Shown: positions 27,199 to 36,003, numbered from the stretch's first letter. The stretch is DNA of 64,000 nucleotides from Puniceicoccaceae bacterium (GCA_028285755.1 JANQOQ010000006.1:310001-374000); one strand, 5' to 3'. Notes: generated by a model from the letters alone, not told the origin. Program-made: numbers and translations.

Positions 27199-28038
27199 TC
27201 AAATACTATCAGCAAAGCGTTTTTGGGTCTTTTCAAAAGTAAATGCCCCTATTACCAATAAGGCAGACGAAAACAGGAATGAATAAAATATGGCGACCCA
27301 GTCAATTGCACCAACCCCCAACAAACTGTAGCGATAACCTTCCAGTATTGGGCTCACAGGATTGTATCTAAGTAAGCTCATGTATCCTTCCGTAATGGTT
27401 TCCATAGGGTAAATTACGGGAGATAAATACATCCATAACTGTATCAAAAAGGCAGATAATTGCCCCAAATCTCTATATTTTGATGTAATCGATGAGAATA
27501 TAAGCCCAATCCCTAAGCTTAACATCATCAGTACGCCCAACAATAATGGCAGGTAAATAATACTTGCGCCTACTCCACCCCCTAAATCTTCGCCTAAGTT
27601 CACTTTGTAATAGATCCAAACTAGCCAGAACAATAAAAATTGAACTAAAAAACTCATCAAACTGGATATTGAGTTAGCAATAGGTATTGTTAAGCGGGGG
27701 AAATAAACCTTCGTATAAAGTGGGGCATTTACTAAAAACAGATTTGAATTATTACTGAAATTCTGGGCAAAGAAATTCCATGCAGACAAACTACATATGT
27801 AAAAGAGAGGACCTGGTACACCGGAAGTTGGAATCTGCGCTATACCTCCAAATACAATAGTAAATACCAGTGTCATAATAAGAGGTTGCAGCACAAACCA
27901 AGCAGGCCCTAAAAGGTTTTGTTTATATTTACTAATAAAATCTTTTTTAACAAAAAGATATACCAAGAACCTGTATTGCTGAAGCTCCCACAACGAAGGC
28001 AAACCAATCTTACTCTCAGAATTAACTCTTATTCTCAC
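27199..28038 (-). CDS. wzm: Polysaccharide ABC transporter permease (Wzm, ABC-2 type)
   Basis: 279 residues, six transmembrane helices in the usual ABC-2 layout. The N-terminal amphipathic part WELQQYRFLVYLFVKKDFISKYK precedes GPAWFVLQPLIMTLVF, a hallmark of Wzm/KpsM/TagG permeases. Later come SKYRDLGQLSAFLIQLWMYLSPVIYP and NPVSPILEGYR, also conserved in the family. It forms the membrane channel with the adjacent Wzt. The start is GTG in a GTGA overlap with the stop of the 571-aa gene; no ATG precedes the conserved N terminus. Confidence 0.88.
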   Translation of the reverse strand: MRIRVNSESKIGLPSLWELQQYRFLVYLFVKKDFISKYKQNLLGPAWFVLQPLIMTLVFTIVFGGIAQIPTSGVPGPLFYICSLSAWNFFAQNFSNNSNLFLVNAPLYTKVYFPRLTIPIANSISSLMSFLVQFLLFWLVWIYYKVNLGEDLGGGVGASIIYLPLLLGVLMMLSLGIGLIFSSITSKYRDLGQLSAFLIQLWMYLSPVIYPMETITEGYMSLLRYNPVSPILEGYRYSLLGVGAIDWVAIFYSFLFSSALLVIGAFTFEKTQKRFADSI

Positions 28039-29750
28039 GCTTTAAAGCTTCCCAGGAGATCTGGATTGGATGAGTTTAGTATCCAATCCGATATCAACTT
28101 AAAATCCTCCATATCACTTAAATTCCTTTTTCCACTGTGAATAAAGCTGAGTTCCTTACTAGCCTCAGTGCCGCCATTCAACGAGCTCTCCTCGTTTATT
28201 TTAAAGGATTGCCATTGCAAAGGTCGCAAATGAAACAGAGAATAAAAGTGTAACTTCGCCAAATATACAGAGTGACTATCCATTCTTGGTATTTGCGTGA
28301 TTGAACTAAGCTTTTGTAAGTATTCCTCCTTGCTACTTGAATCATTGGTAAAACCTAATCCAGAATAACGACCTGTACCGGCAGTCAAAACGGGGATACC
28401 GAAACAGGCAAATTCCATTCCAACAGTCCCCCTCACAGTAATGCAATAGTCCACCACACCAAACAGAGATGAGGTCGTAAATGGGCAATCCGCTGTAACC
28501 ACCTTCACGTGATCGGGAAGATCACCAACTTTGTCTTGTATTAATTTGTAGTCAGCGGGTTCTGAGGCTGCATTTTCCTGCTTAAGTTTCCATATATTGA
28601 CCGGGTGTACTTTGATCAACCATTGCACATCTGTATTCAATACTGCCGCTTTTACCGTTTGTACTAACCAATCTGAATAATCCTCAAACAAATCTTTCCC
28701 ATAAAAGAACGATCCATCCCATAATATATGTGAAAAGACTACTGCCGTTTTCTTATTCCTGTCTAATGCAAGCAGATCTGTAATCTCTTCACTATTAAAG
28801 AACCTTTTACCTTCTTGCGTCCCTACTCTGCTAAACCAGTTATTCGTCTTATAGTTCTTCTTGTGAATATTTAGATATTCATCCAATATAGTTTCACCGA
28901 TATTCTCTTTTAGCAAATCACCCCAAGTCTGTCTGTCTATCGATACCGGGTGAGCCAAAATATTCTTACGACTATATCTTTTAAATTGAAATTTATCATA
29001 TTGTGACCCAATAACCGATTGAACGATATCAATTTCGTTCTTAATTCCTAGTTGGAGTAGCTCCCCATTGGGAGTATAGCCCTTTTCAAATATCAAGAGC
29101 TTATCCGGTTTAACAGACGCAAATACTCGATTTAATTGAATACAATAGATAATTGACTGCTGTACTTTTTTCCATAGCAGCTTTCTAAATTTTACAGAGC
29201 TCATATTAATCTCATTTGCATGCAGCTCACGTATTAGTGTAGATAGAGCATGAAGACCTATTTCCACCCCTTCGTAATTTAGCTCAAAAATTTCCTCTTT
29301 CTCTATTTTTATAAAACTCTCTTCGGATATATATGCATTCGAAATATCTCGGTCTCCTTCTTCCGCGTATTCATACATAAATTTTATATTACGTAGACCT
29401 AGTGACTTATAATACTCTTTTTGCCTATCCAATGAATACCTACTGGGAAGTAGAACGGTAGGATTAATCCCATTCTCCATGAACATCCTTAGCATCAAAC
29501 ATTGAATTTTAACCAAATATTGATAATTAATAAACCCTAGAGTAAGAATACTCAGATTTGATTTTAAGTTATCTGATGCTATTTTGGGCAGCTTATTTCT
29601 TAATTCAATTTGAAATGCTTTTAAATCATGCCTTGATTGATTCCATTGAATCTTATTGTTTTTTGCTCTCCTTATTTTCCGATGATTAAAGTACATCCTG
29701 GAGGTCTTATAATTGCTTAGAATAGATTCTATTATTTTTTTGCCAGGCAT
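28035..29750 (-). CDS. Capsule polysaccharide biosynthesis-like protein (possible CMP-sugar transferase)
   Basis: 571 residues, soluble, with a basic N terminus. The C-terminal half resembles Capsule_synth/KpsS-like GT-B proteins: VQWLIKVHPVNIWKL, a conserved Lys-x-His-Pro, then YCITVRGTVGMEFACFGIPVLTAG, which resembles the donor-binding SS/RGT-x-E-x-x-x-GxP motif. Such proteins often use CMP-activated acids. The N-terminal half (LTLGFINYQYLVKIQCLMLR, LLIFEKGYTPNGELLQ) fits the acceptor domain. With neuA 67 bases upstream, it is the best candidate in the window for the nonulosonic acid transferase. That function is inference. ATG start; GTGA overlap with wzm downstream. Confidence 0.55.
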   Translation of the reverse strand: MPGKKIIESILSNYKTSRMYFNHRKIRRAKNNKIQWNQSRHDLKAFQIELRNKLPKIASDNLKSNLSILTLGFINYQYLVKIQCLMLRMFMENGINPTVLLPSRYSLDRQKEYYKSLGLRNIKFMYEYAEEGDRDISNAYISEESFIKIEKEEIFELNYEGVEIGLHALSTLIRELHANEINMSSVKFRKLLWKKVQQSIIYCIQLNRVFASVKPDKLLIFEKGYTPNGELLQLGIKNEIDIVQSVIGSQYDKFQFKRYSRKNILAHPVSIDRQTWGDLLKENIGETILDEYLNIHKKNYKTNNWFSRVGTQEGKRFFNSEEITDLLALDRNKKTAVVFSHILWDGSFFYGKDLFEDYSDWLVQTVKAAVLNTDVQWLIKVHPVNIWKLKQENAASEPADYKLIQDKVGDLPDHVKVVTADCPFTTSSLFGVVDYCITVRGTVGMEFACFGIPVLTAGTGRYSGLGFTNDSSSKEEYLQKLSSITQIPRMDSHSVYLAKLHFYSLFHLRPLQWQSFKINEESSLNGGTEASKELSFIHSGKRNLSDMEDFKLISDWILNSSNPDLLGSFKA

Positions 29751-29817
29751 TTATCTATTTAAGAGCTCCAAATTTCAGAAGAGCAAAAGAGCAATTTGCT
29801 ATGATACAAATCGTTGC

Positions 29818-30537
29818 TCACGTTGAAGCACCTGCCCTCTCATACTTTTCATATAGAAACCGGGCAAACTCGAGGTCCATGGGGTCGTTTATATCAATCG
29901 ATCTTTCTCTAGGCATAATATAGCCAACACAATTTTCATCGATTACCTTATGTTCATCAATTACAGAGCGTTTGCTCGCATAAACTGAACCGTTACGGAT
30001 AAATAAACGGGGAAGTTCATGAGCTGCCATCCGGTTATTTTCTTTTTCAATGTAAGCATTAAGTCTTCCATCCGCTAGCATCACTTTAATTTTGGCGGGT
30101 TGAATGGCGTGATCCAACTCTACTACGCTAACCGCTGAACTGTATTGTGAGTCCCGCAGTAAATCTATCGTTTTATCAATGTCTACACCGCGAGTGAAGG
30201 GTGAAGTTGGCTGGATAATGACGACTAAATCTACCACGTGTCCCGACTGCGATTCAATAAACTCTACTGCATGTCGTACATAATCTATAGCCGGCGAGTT
30301 ATCCTGCGAAATCTCAGCAGGTCGTTGAATAGCCATTAGTTGAGGATATTGAGTTGAAATATCTTTAACTTCAGCAGAATCCGTACTAACTACACAAAGA
30401 TCTACATACTTTGAAGCTATTGCAGCCTCAATTGCCCATGCCACCAGTGGTTTACCACCCACTAGCTGTGTATTCTTATTGGGGATACGCTTAGAGCCGG
30501 CCCTTGCGGGAATAATGCCTAGCTTAATACGTTTCAA
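29818..30537 (-). CDS. neuA: CMP-N-acylneuraminate (nonulosonate) cytidylyltransferase
   Basis: 239 residues. Activates a sialic-type acid with CTP to give the CMP-sugar donor. The signature IIPARAGSKRIPNKN at the N terminus is the CTP-binding loop of NeuA/KdsB enzymes, followed by GGKPLVAWAIEAA, VIIQPTSPFTRGVDID and DINDPMDLEFA near the end. The length fits a single-domain NeuA with no esterase. The start is TTG in a TTGA overlap with the upstream methyltransferase; no ATG precedes the CTP loop. Whether the substrate is Neu5Ac or a modified nonulosonate is open. Confidence 0.86.
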   Translation of the reverse strand: MKRIKLGIIPARAGSKRIPNKNTQLVGGKPLVAWAIEAAIASKYVDLCVVSTDSAEVKDISTQYPQLMAIQRPAEISQDNSPAIDYVRHAVEFIESQSGHVVDLVVIIQPTSPFTRGVDIDKTIDLLRDSQYSSAVSVVELDHAIQPAKIKVMLADGRLNAYIEKENNRMAAHELPRLFIRNGSVYASKRSVIDEHKVIDENCVGYIMPRERSIDINDPMDLEFARFLYEKYERAGAST

Positions 30538-31490
30538 GTAATCTCTTTAGAGGTATGTAGGTGAATCTGTGCATCAAAGTCATCAAACTCTTTGATCGTT
30601 TCACTGGGGACATCTTTTAAGCCACCTTCGATTACTACATCCAATTCAGACTGTGTAGGTATAGTTATTGCTCTACCAACGCAATAACCATTGCCCTCTC
30701 GCTGCACATTCACTCCACATACAGGATCATCCGTTGCAATAAATGGCTGCCAACCATGTTTGATCATCATCAGCTGTATGTGTGTTTTTCGCAAATAACG
30801 GTGATGGTTATGATTAAAGAAATTCTTGCTTAATCCCAAAGGTCTAAAGCGGCCTTCTAACACCAAGAGCCCCCCCTCTTTCGATGCCTGTCGGCATTTC
30901 TTCAATATGATATTGGGGTCATATACATGTTCCAAAGATCCCATGATGATGATGAGATCGAAAGAATTGGGCTCTAACTGCATTTCTTCAGCATCTATGA
31001 ATTCGATCGGTAGCTTTAACTCATTGATGCCATACTCAACATGCTCCTTATCCGGATCATTTCCATATACATCCCAACCCATATCTCGGAAAGGAATCAG
31101 AAATCCACCCGAAGAGGAACCCACATCGAGAACTGCTCCTCGTTCTGGCAAATAATCTTTTAAATAGTCGATCATATTATTCGCGCGTACCACCTGATTT
31201 TCAACAAATTCGTGCATGGGTTTAGTATTATGATGAGTCATACGACGATAATACTTTCGATAAAAATCCTGATAAAAGGTTTTCTCAAACCGAGGATTAT
31301 GCATAAGAAACCCGCAATGATTACATGCCTGAACCGGGTATTTTCCATAGACACCCTGACCTAGACTGATTTCTTCGCGCACCACTGTAAATTCCATGCG
31401 CCCACATACTTCGCAAGGAACCATTTTAACCTCGTAATCAAATCGATCCGATTGAATGTGCTCGAGGTATTTTATTATATATTCTTCCAT
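30534..31490 (-). CDS. Class I methyltransferase with N-terminal zinc-ribbon
   Basis: 318 residues. Residues ~20-65 have two CxxC pairs (CEVCGRMEF and CNHCGFLMHNPRF), a zinc-binding knuckle like that at the N terminus of sugar C-methyltransferases. The SAM core follows: AVLDVGSSSGGFLIPF, VYGNDPDKEH, FDLIIIMGSLEHVYDP and GGLLVLEGRF. The usual C-terminal TylC-type domain is missing, so it is shorter than that family. Its position between neuA and the CmoA-like gene suggests it acts on the nonulosonic acid or its precursor (inference). ATG start; TTGA overlap with neuA. Confidence 0.68.
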   Translation of the reverse strand: MEEYIIKYLEHIQSDRFDYEVKMVPCEVCGRMEFTVVREEISLGQGVYGKYPVQACNHCGFLMHNPRFEKTFYQDFYRKYYRRMTHHNTKPMHEFVENQVVRANNMIDYLKDYLPERGAVLDVGSSSGGFLIPFRDMGWDVYGNDPDKEHVEYGINELKLPIEFIDAEEMQLEPNSFDLIIIMGSLEHVYDPNIILKKCRQASKEGGLLVLEGRFRPLGLSKNFFNHNHHRYLRKTHIQLMMIKHGWQPFIATDDPVCGVNVQREGNGYCVGRAITIPTQSELDVVIEGGLKDVPSETIKEFDDFDAQIHLHTSKEIT

Positions 31491-31495
31491 TTCAG

Positions 31496-32203
31496 TTATT
31501 TAATAGCCAGAAATCCTTCAAATGGGATGTACTTCATAACAGATAAAATATCTACAAAACCTGCTCTCTGTAGTAACTCATAGTTCCCCTTGGACGAAAA
31601 GGGTTCAAGTACGCCTTTTAAACTCCTGCTCTTATAAATTATCTCGTCGGGCCCGTAGCCTTGTTCTAACTTAAAGTCATTATAAACTGCCGTACATATA
31701 TCTTGGAATCGTGCATCAGAGGCACGCACTTTCTCAAACATTAGAAATGCCCCGCCCCATTTTAAACTGCTATAGATTTTATCGATAATCGTTTGACGCT
31801 CACTCGGACGTATGAACTGAATCGTATAGTAAGCCACGACCAAATCCGAGGGTTCAAATTCGGTCTCAAGCACATTTTCGCAACGAAATTCTAGATTAGG
31901 CAATCCATAGCGCTCATTCGCTTTGACAACCATATCTTCCTCGACATCAATCCCAATAAAAGTGCTTTTTCTTGAAGAGTGATGTTTTGCGAGATTTGAA
32001 GACAATACCCCCGTTGAGCAGCCAAGTTCATAACAAACGGAATCATCCTTAACGAAGAAGTCACTCAACCTACGGATCAAATCATGCCCCTCTGCATACA
32101 TCGGAACTGACTTTTTGACATGCTCATCAAAAGTATTAACAACCTCACCACTAAACTTCCAGGATGAGTTTTCAGCCACAATATTATCTCCTACATTACT
32201 CAT
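31496..32203 (-). CDS. CmoA-like SAM-dependent methyltransferase
   Basis: 235 residues. The N-terminal FDEHVKKSVPMYAEGHDLI and VCYELGCSTGVLSSNLA (motif I), then IGIDVEEDMVVKA, VVAYYTIQFI and GGAFLMFEKV closely follow the CmoA layout, a family best known for making carboxy-SAM. Here it sits between a zinc-ribbon methyltransferase and a hydroxyacid dehydrogenase in the nonulosonate module, so it is probably a relative recruited for sugar modification rather than the tRNA enzyme; no CmoB partner is present. ATG start. Confidence 0.65.
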   Translation of the reverse strand: MSNVGDNIVAENSSWKFSGEVVNTFDEHVKKSVPMYAEGHDLIRRLSDFFVKDDSVCYELGCSTGVLSSNLAKHHSSRKSTFIGIDVEEDMVVKANERYGLPNLEFRCENVLETEFEPSDLVVAYYTIQFIRPSERQTIIDKIYSSLKWGGAFLMFEKVRASDARFQDICTAVYNDFKLEQGYGPDEIIYKSRSLKGVLEPFSSKGNYELLQRAGFVDILSVMKYIPFEGFLAIK

Positions 32204-32214
32204 AGTTAAAATTA

Positions 32215-33168
32215 TTAATTAGCACTAGCTCTAAGGGTATTTAGCAACTTTTTGAACATAAAACGTTCTGTTTTATCGATGGATTCCTCAGTAAATCCGC
32301 CAATATGGGGCGTTAATATCAAATTCTGATTATTCTTGGCATATTGTATCAGCGCATTCTCAGAGCTTACTGTAGATTCATTTTGAACCACATCCAAGGC
32401 GGCTCCCGCCAGATGGCCTTCAGAGAGTGAGTTTAAGAGAGCAACTTCATCAATAATAGCACCACGCGAGGTGTTTACAAGGTAAGCGTGTCTCTGCATT
32501 TTGCTGAGAAATGCAGCATTCACGAATTTCTCAGTCTCAATATTGAGCTTAAGGTGGACAGAAATGAGATGGGATTGCGCTATAAACTGATCCAGGTGCT
32601 CAATACGTTGTATAGAATTTTGCGTAGAATTCACGTAAGGGTCATAATAGCTAACATCCGCCCCGAATGCCTGGAATAGTTGAGCGACTAATTGCCCGAG
32701 TCTGCCATAACCCAGGATACCAACGCGCTTACCATATATTTCGTTACCTAGAAAGGGATAGCGATCCCAAGCACCCTCCAGGACATGATTCGCCGCATGC
32801 AAGGATCTGCGTAACAACATTAAACATAAGCATAGGGTGTGCTCAGCAGTAGCTCTAATGTCTCTCAAAAACTCGTACTCATTGGCCAAGCTGAGCACTT
32901 CTATACCGTGTGCTTTGCATGCTTCTAAGTCAATGTGATCCAGCCCGGTCGCGGGGCATACTATCCATCGACATCGCGTATCCTCATTGATATGACTAGC
33001 ATCGATGGAATATCCCAATCTGCACCAAAATACATCGTAATCCTGCAGGGCTTTAGCCACATCTAACTTCGCTGAATCGTTGTGACAGTATACCTCACCC
33101 AGCTCCCCTAAATCTTCCAAAACAGCCTTACTAAAATTGACCGGCTCTGAAATACAGATTTTTAACAT
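32215..33168 (-). CDS. D-isomer-specific 2-hydroxyacid dehydrogenase
   Basis: 317 residues. NAD-binding domain in the middle: VGILGYGRLGQLVAQLF with GxGxxG, then the acidic YYDPY. The catalytic triad is complete: Arg in NTSRGAIID, Glu in QNES and His in TPHIGG. The enzyme interconverts a 2-keto acid and a D-2-hydroxyacid with NAD(H). Placement between neuC and the methyltransferase genes is unusual and hints that a keto or hydroxy acid of the nonulosonate pathway, or an acyl substituent precursor, is its substrate. That is inference. ATG start, 17 bases after the NeuC stop. Confidence 0.78.
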   Translation of the reverse strand: MLKICISEPVNFSKAVLEDLGELGEVYCHNDSAKLDVAKALQDYDVFWCRLGYSIDASHINEDTRCRWIVCPATGLDHIDLEACKAHGIEVLSLANEYEFLRDIRATAEHTLCLCLMLLRRSLHAANHVLEGAWDRYPFLGNEIYGKRVGILGYGRLGQLVAQLFQAFGADVSYYDPYVNSTQNSIQRIEHLDQFIAQSHLISVHLKLNIETEKFVNAAFLSKMQRHAYLVNTSRGAIIDEVALLNSLSEGHLAGAALDVVQNESTVSSENALIQYAKNNQNLILTPHIGGFTEESIDKTERFMFKKLLNTLRASAN

Positions 33169-33185
33169 TACTTAATAACGGCAAT

Positions 33186-34346
33186 CTAATACGTTAGTCG
33201 CTTCTTGAATGTGAGCGGCATACGCAGTAAATAGTCCGCGATGCGTTGCGCTGAATATCCATCGCCATATAAATTACTTTGTATATAACTTCCGTGTTTG
33301 ATTTGCTTCAGTATGGCTTCTTTGATCTGTGCTTTGTCATAATCAATGCTTAAAACGTTCGAAGCTTTTTCGCGGCCACTTTGACGGTTCCCTATATTAA
33401 CAACCGGGATTCCCAAGAATGAACTCTCCCGGATCCCAACACTGGAATTACCAATAAGGCATTTGCTCTTTTTTATAACTCTCAGAAAATCCACACCATC
33501 CATATTCTTAAAAAAATGGATGCGGTTGTTTGGGTTTTTTTCCCGATATAGCCGAAGGCTTTTAGAGATCGCATCTGAACCGGCGTCAATATTTGGCCAA
33601 AACCAAATCGTGGGTAAATCCAGCTTGTGAACAGCGTCAAGTGTTTCCTGTATTTGTGAAAAGGCCGAGCTGTATTCCGTGGTAACCGGATGCTGCATTA
33701 CCACAATGTAATCACGGTCGTAGTCAAGAACCGGTCCCACACCCGAGTACTTTGAGAAGGGATTAAAGTCATCATCTTGTGCCTCCAAAACCTCTCTCGC
33801 TATATCAAGAGACGGGCATCCTGTAACACTGATATTATTCTCATTCTCTCCCATCTTAATCAGCCTTTCCATGGCTTTTTCTGAAGAGACCAGGTGAAAA
33901 TCAGATAGCTTGCTTACCGCATGTCTTACTTTTTCATCGATTGAGCCCGTAACCTCTCCTCCCTGGATATGAACTAAGGGTATATTCTGATAAGCAGCTG
34001 CGATAGCGGTTGCAATAGTCTCATATCGATCCGCAATGGTTACCACAACATCAGGTTTAAGGCGTGCAAATGTGGATGAAAGCTCCAGCAAGCTAATGGC
34101 CGTAGTCTTCGACATGTTTTCAAGGGCATGCCCTTCTATAACCGAGTATATTCGCTCGGAAATCTGGAAACCGTCTTTTTCGATAACTGTTTCAACGCGC
34201 CCGTACCGCTCAAGCAAAGTAGATGCAGATAATACAATATCCAGTTGAAGCCCGGGTGTATTGCGAATCGCATCAAGCGCGGTCTTAATCCGAGAGTAGC
34301 TTGGACGTGCGGTTATTACGACTGCTATTTTTCTTTTGTCAGACAT
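33186..34346 (-). CDS. neuC: UDP-N-acetylglucosamine 2-epimerase, hydrolysing
   Basis: 386 residues from the ATG at 34346, which has GGGAGA a few bases upstream; the track's GTG at 34364 would add six residues. NeuC-type enzymes convert a UDP-HexNAc to free ManNAc or a related sugar plus UDP. Visible markers: IAVVITARPSYSRIK at the N terminus, VTIADRYETIATAIAA, HIQGGEVTGSIDEKVRHAVSK (typical of NeuC), TGCPSLDIA, and IGNSSVGIRESSFLGIPVVNIGNRQ with the UDP-binding residues. It would feed NeuB, whose gene lies just upstream. Confidence 0.88.
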   Translation of the reverse strand: MSDKRKIAVVITARPSYSRIKTALDAIRNTPGLQLDIVLSASTLLERYGRVETVIEKDGFQISERIYSVIEGHALENMSKTTAISLLELSSTFARLKPDVVVTIADRYETIATAIAAAYQNIPLVHIQGGEVTGSIDEKVRHAVSKLSDFHLVSSEKAMERLIKMGENENNISVTGCPSLDIAREVLEAQDDDFNPFSKYSGVGPVLDYDRDYIVVMQHPVTTEYSSAFSQIQETLDAVHKLDLPTIWFWPNIDAGSDAISKSLRLYREKNPNNRIHFFKNMDGVDFLRVIKKSKCLIGNSSVGIRESSFLGIPVVNIGNRQSGREKASNVLSIDYDKAQIKEAILKQIKHGSYIQSNLYGDGYSAQRIADYLLRMPLTFKKRLTY

Positions 34347-34370
34347 AGATTCTCCCGAAATCACTAACTA

Positions 34371-35402
34371 TCATTTCAGCTCCTCAAATTTCAAAAAATG
34401 ATCTGCTGGAAGGTCCTTAATGACTTCACTACCGATTACTTTTTTATAATCATGAGCGGGGATACCACTGCCCGGCTTTTTATAGCAAATATCCTCTTGG
34501 CTAATCACAGTGCCCGCATTAATGGCTCTTCGCGTTACGATACTCTTAGTAAATATTGACCGCATGGATTCATATTGCTTCGCCTCGAAATCCTTCTGCA
34601 ATGGATTTAAAAGCATACGCTCAATAGTTCTTACAGCCTTAATAAATTCATCTAATTTCCTTATTTCTATCGATGCACTTACATCTGGGCCAAACATTGC
34701 CTTATCAAAGCATATGTGAAACTCGAGTATATTCGCACCTAAGGAAATCGCTGCTAAGCCTGCCCAAATATCACCGCTATGGTCAGATAATCCGGATGGG
34801 CAATCAAAGTGAGATTTGATCTCCTTGATCACATTCAAACCCACTTTTTCAGGGGGGCACGGATATTGGGATGAGCACTGTAAAATGGCAAAATCAATCT
34901 TGCTTCTACACAACGCAACAGCTTGTTCCAATTCTCTCCAATGACTCATACCCGAAGAGAAAACAATTGGTTTTCTTGTTTCGGCTACTCTTTCAATAAG
35001 CGGTAGATTCGAAACCTCACCGGACGCTATTTTCCAAGCAGCGATATCCAAGTCATCCAGTAAATCAACTGCTTCAAAGGAAAATGGAGAACTCAGGAAA
35101 ACTAAACCCATTTCATCAGCGTGTTGCTTTAGACCCACCCATTGATCTCGAGTAAACTCCATACGTTTCCAGTAATCGAACCTGCTTTTATCCTGTTTAC
35201 TGAATTTCACCCTCCAGGGTTCCTGGTGTGTGGTTTCCGCGTCTGCAATATGAGTTTGAAATTTTATCGCCTGGATATCCGTCTTTGCGACAGCATCAAT
35301 GTAAGCGTGTGCCATACCCAGGCTACCGTCATGCGAGTTACCGACTTCGGCGATTAGGAAAGACTTATGTTTATCTCCTATTGAATGTCCGTCTATTTTC
35401 AT
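34371..35402 (-). CDS. neuB: N-acetylneuraminate/nonulosonate synthase with SAF domain
   Basis: 343 residues. Condenses phosphoenolpyruvate with a ManNAc-type sugar to give a nine-carbon sialic-type acid. The TIM-barrel part (~10-275) starts FLIAEVGNSHDG, with AIKFQTH, AAWKIASGE, ILQCSSQYPCP and GLSDHSG. The C-terminal SAF (antifreeze-like) domain (~285-343) has SIVTRRAINAGTVISQEDI and KPGSGIP. Both domains look complete. First gene of the nonulosonate module after the regulator, following a 78-base gap that could hold an internal promoter. Neu5Ac is the simplest product with this gene set; a different nonulosonate is possible. Confidence 0.9.
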   Translation of the reverse strand: MKIDGHSIGDKHKSFLIAEVGNSHDGSLGMAHAYIDAVAKTDIQAIKFQTHIADAETTHQEPWRVKFSKQDKSRFDYWKRMEFTRDQWVGLKQHADEMGLVFLSSPFSFEAVDLLDDLDIAAWKIASGEVSNLPLIERVAETRKPIVFSSGMSHWRELEQAVALCRSKIDFAILQCSSQYPCPPEKVGLNVIKEIKSHFDCPSGLSDHSGDIWAGLAAISLGANILEFHICFDKAMFGPDVSASIEIRKLDEFIKAVRTIERMLLNPLQKDFEAKQYESMRSIFTKSIVTRRAINAGTVISQEDICYKKPGSGIPAHDYKKVIGSEVIKDLPADHFLKFEELK

Positions 35403-35480
35403 AATCAGGCACAGCTACCGCACTCGCTCATTTTGTGAAAAGCGATCCTCAATCTTTGCTTATTCGCTGTCTGTTGGTTG

Positions 35481-35972
35481 CTATTTATCAAAAACTTTAC
35501 CTAGCAGAGGGAGGACTAGGTCTAATTTTTTAAAGAGCTTGTTCAAAATTTGAATGCGTTTCTTTAACTCGTCATCAATATGGTCACTATCAGATGTAAC
35601 ATGTGTCTGCATCTCGCCAATTTTTGCCTTGGACTCGCTCACTCGGGGCAAAAACACTTCGGAAAGGTATCTCGATAAGACAAAGCGATAGTCCAAATTT
35701 GCTTCATAGTGGGCTTTGCGGGCTCCTGGCACATAAACAGTGCGGATTGCTCCCAAATTTTGCAGGGTTCTTAAACCCTGGCTCACCGAGCCGGCACTTA
35801 TTTTAACGGTCTGAGAGATTTGCTCTGAATTGACCGGCTTGAGTGATACGAACAAAAAACCATAGATAACCCCCAGGGAATTGGGAAACCCCATGAGACG
35901 GCTCAATTGAACAAAAATATCGATAATTTCGATTTGGTGTTCAGAGAGAGAGTTATCATAACTTTTGATCAT
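35481..35972 (-). CDS. GbsR/MarR-family transcriptional regulator
   Basis: 163 residues from the ATG at 35972 (the track start is the TTG just before it). A winged helix-turn-helix covers ~30-95: IYGFLFVSLKPVNSEQISQ, ISAGSVSQGLRTLQNLGAI as recognition helix, and the wing VYVPGARKAHYEAN. The rest is helical, probably for dimerisation. GbsR proteins repress or activate neighbouring genes in response to a small ligand. An AT-rich inverted repeat lies directly upstream of the start (35980-36003), suggesting self-control. It sits between a GT-C gene and neuB inside an otherwise metabolic operon. Confidence 0.8.
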   Translation of the reverse strand: MIKSYDNSLSEHQIEIIDIFVQLSRLMGFPNSLGVIYGFLFVSLKPVNSEQISQTVKISAGSVSQGLRTLQNLGAIRTVYVPGARKAHYEANLDYRFVLSRYLSEVFLPRVSESKAKIGEMQTHVTSDSDHIDDELKKRIQILNKLFKKLDLVLPLLGKVFDK

Positions 35973-35979
35973 CAATTAT

Positions 35980-36003
35980 TTATTTCATTATTTTTTGAAA
36001 TAA
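35980..36003. promoter_or_regulatory. Inverted repeat upstream of the GbsR/MarR gene, candidate operator
   Basis: TTATTTCA (35980-35987) and TGAAATAA (35996-36003) are perfect 8-bp inverted arms around an 8-base AT spacer. The set lies 8-31 bases upstream of the ATG at 35972, in the 42-base gap after the GT-C stop. A wider pairing, TCAATTATTT/AAATAATTGA (35972-36007), overlaps the start codon. Operators of MarR-like proteins are often AT-rich palindromes of this size. An RNA hairpin is the alternative. Confidence 0.5.

Noticed and set aside
29818-35402. Legionaminic or pseudaminic acid pathway
   Set aside because: The needed 4,6-dehydratase, aminotransferase and acetyltransferase genes are not next to neuABC. 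The SDR at 15343 is Rmd-like and lies far away.
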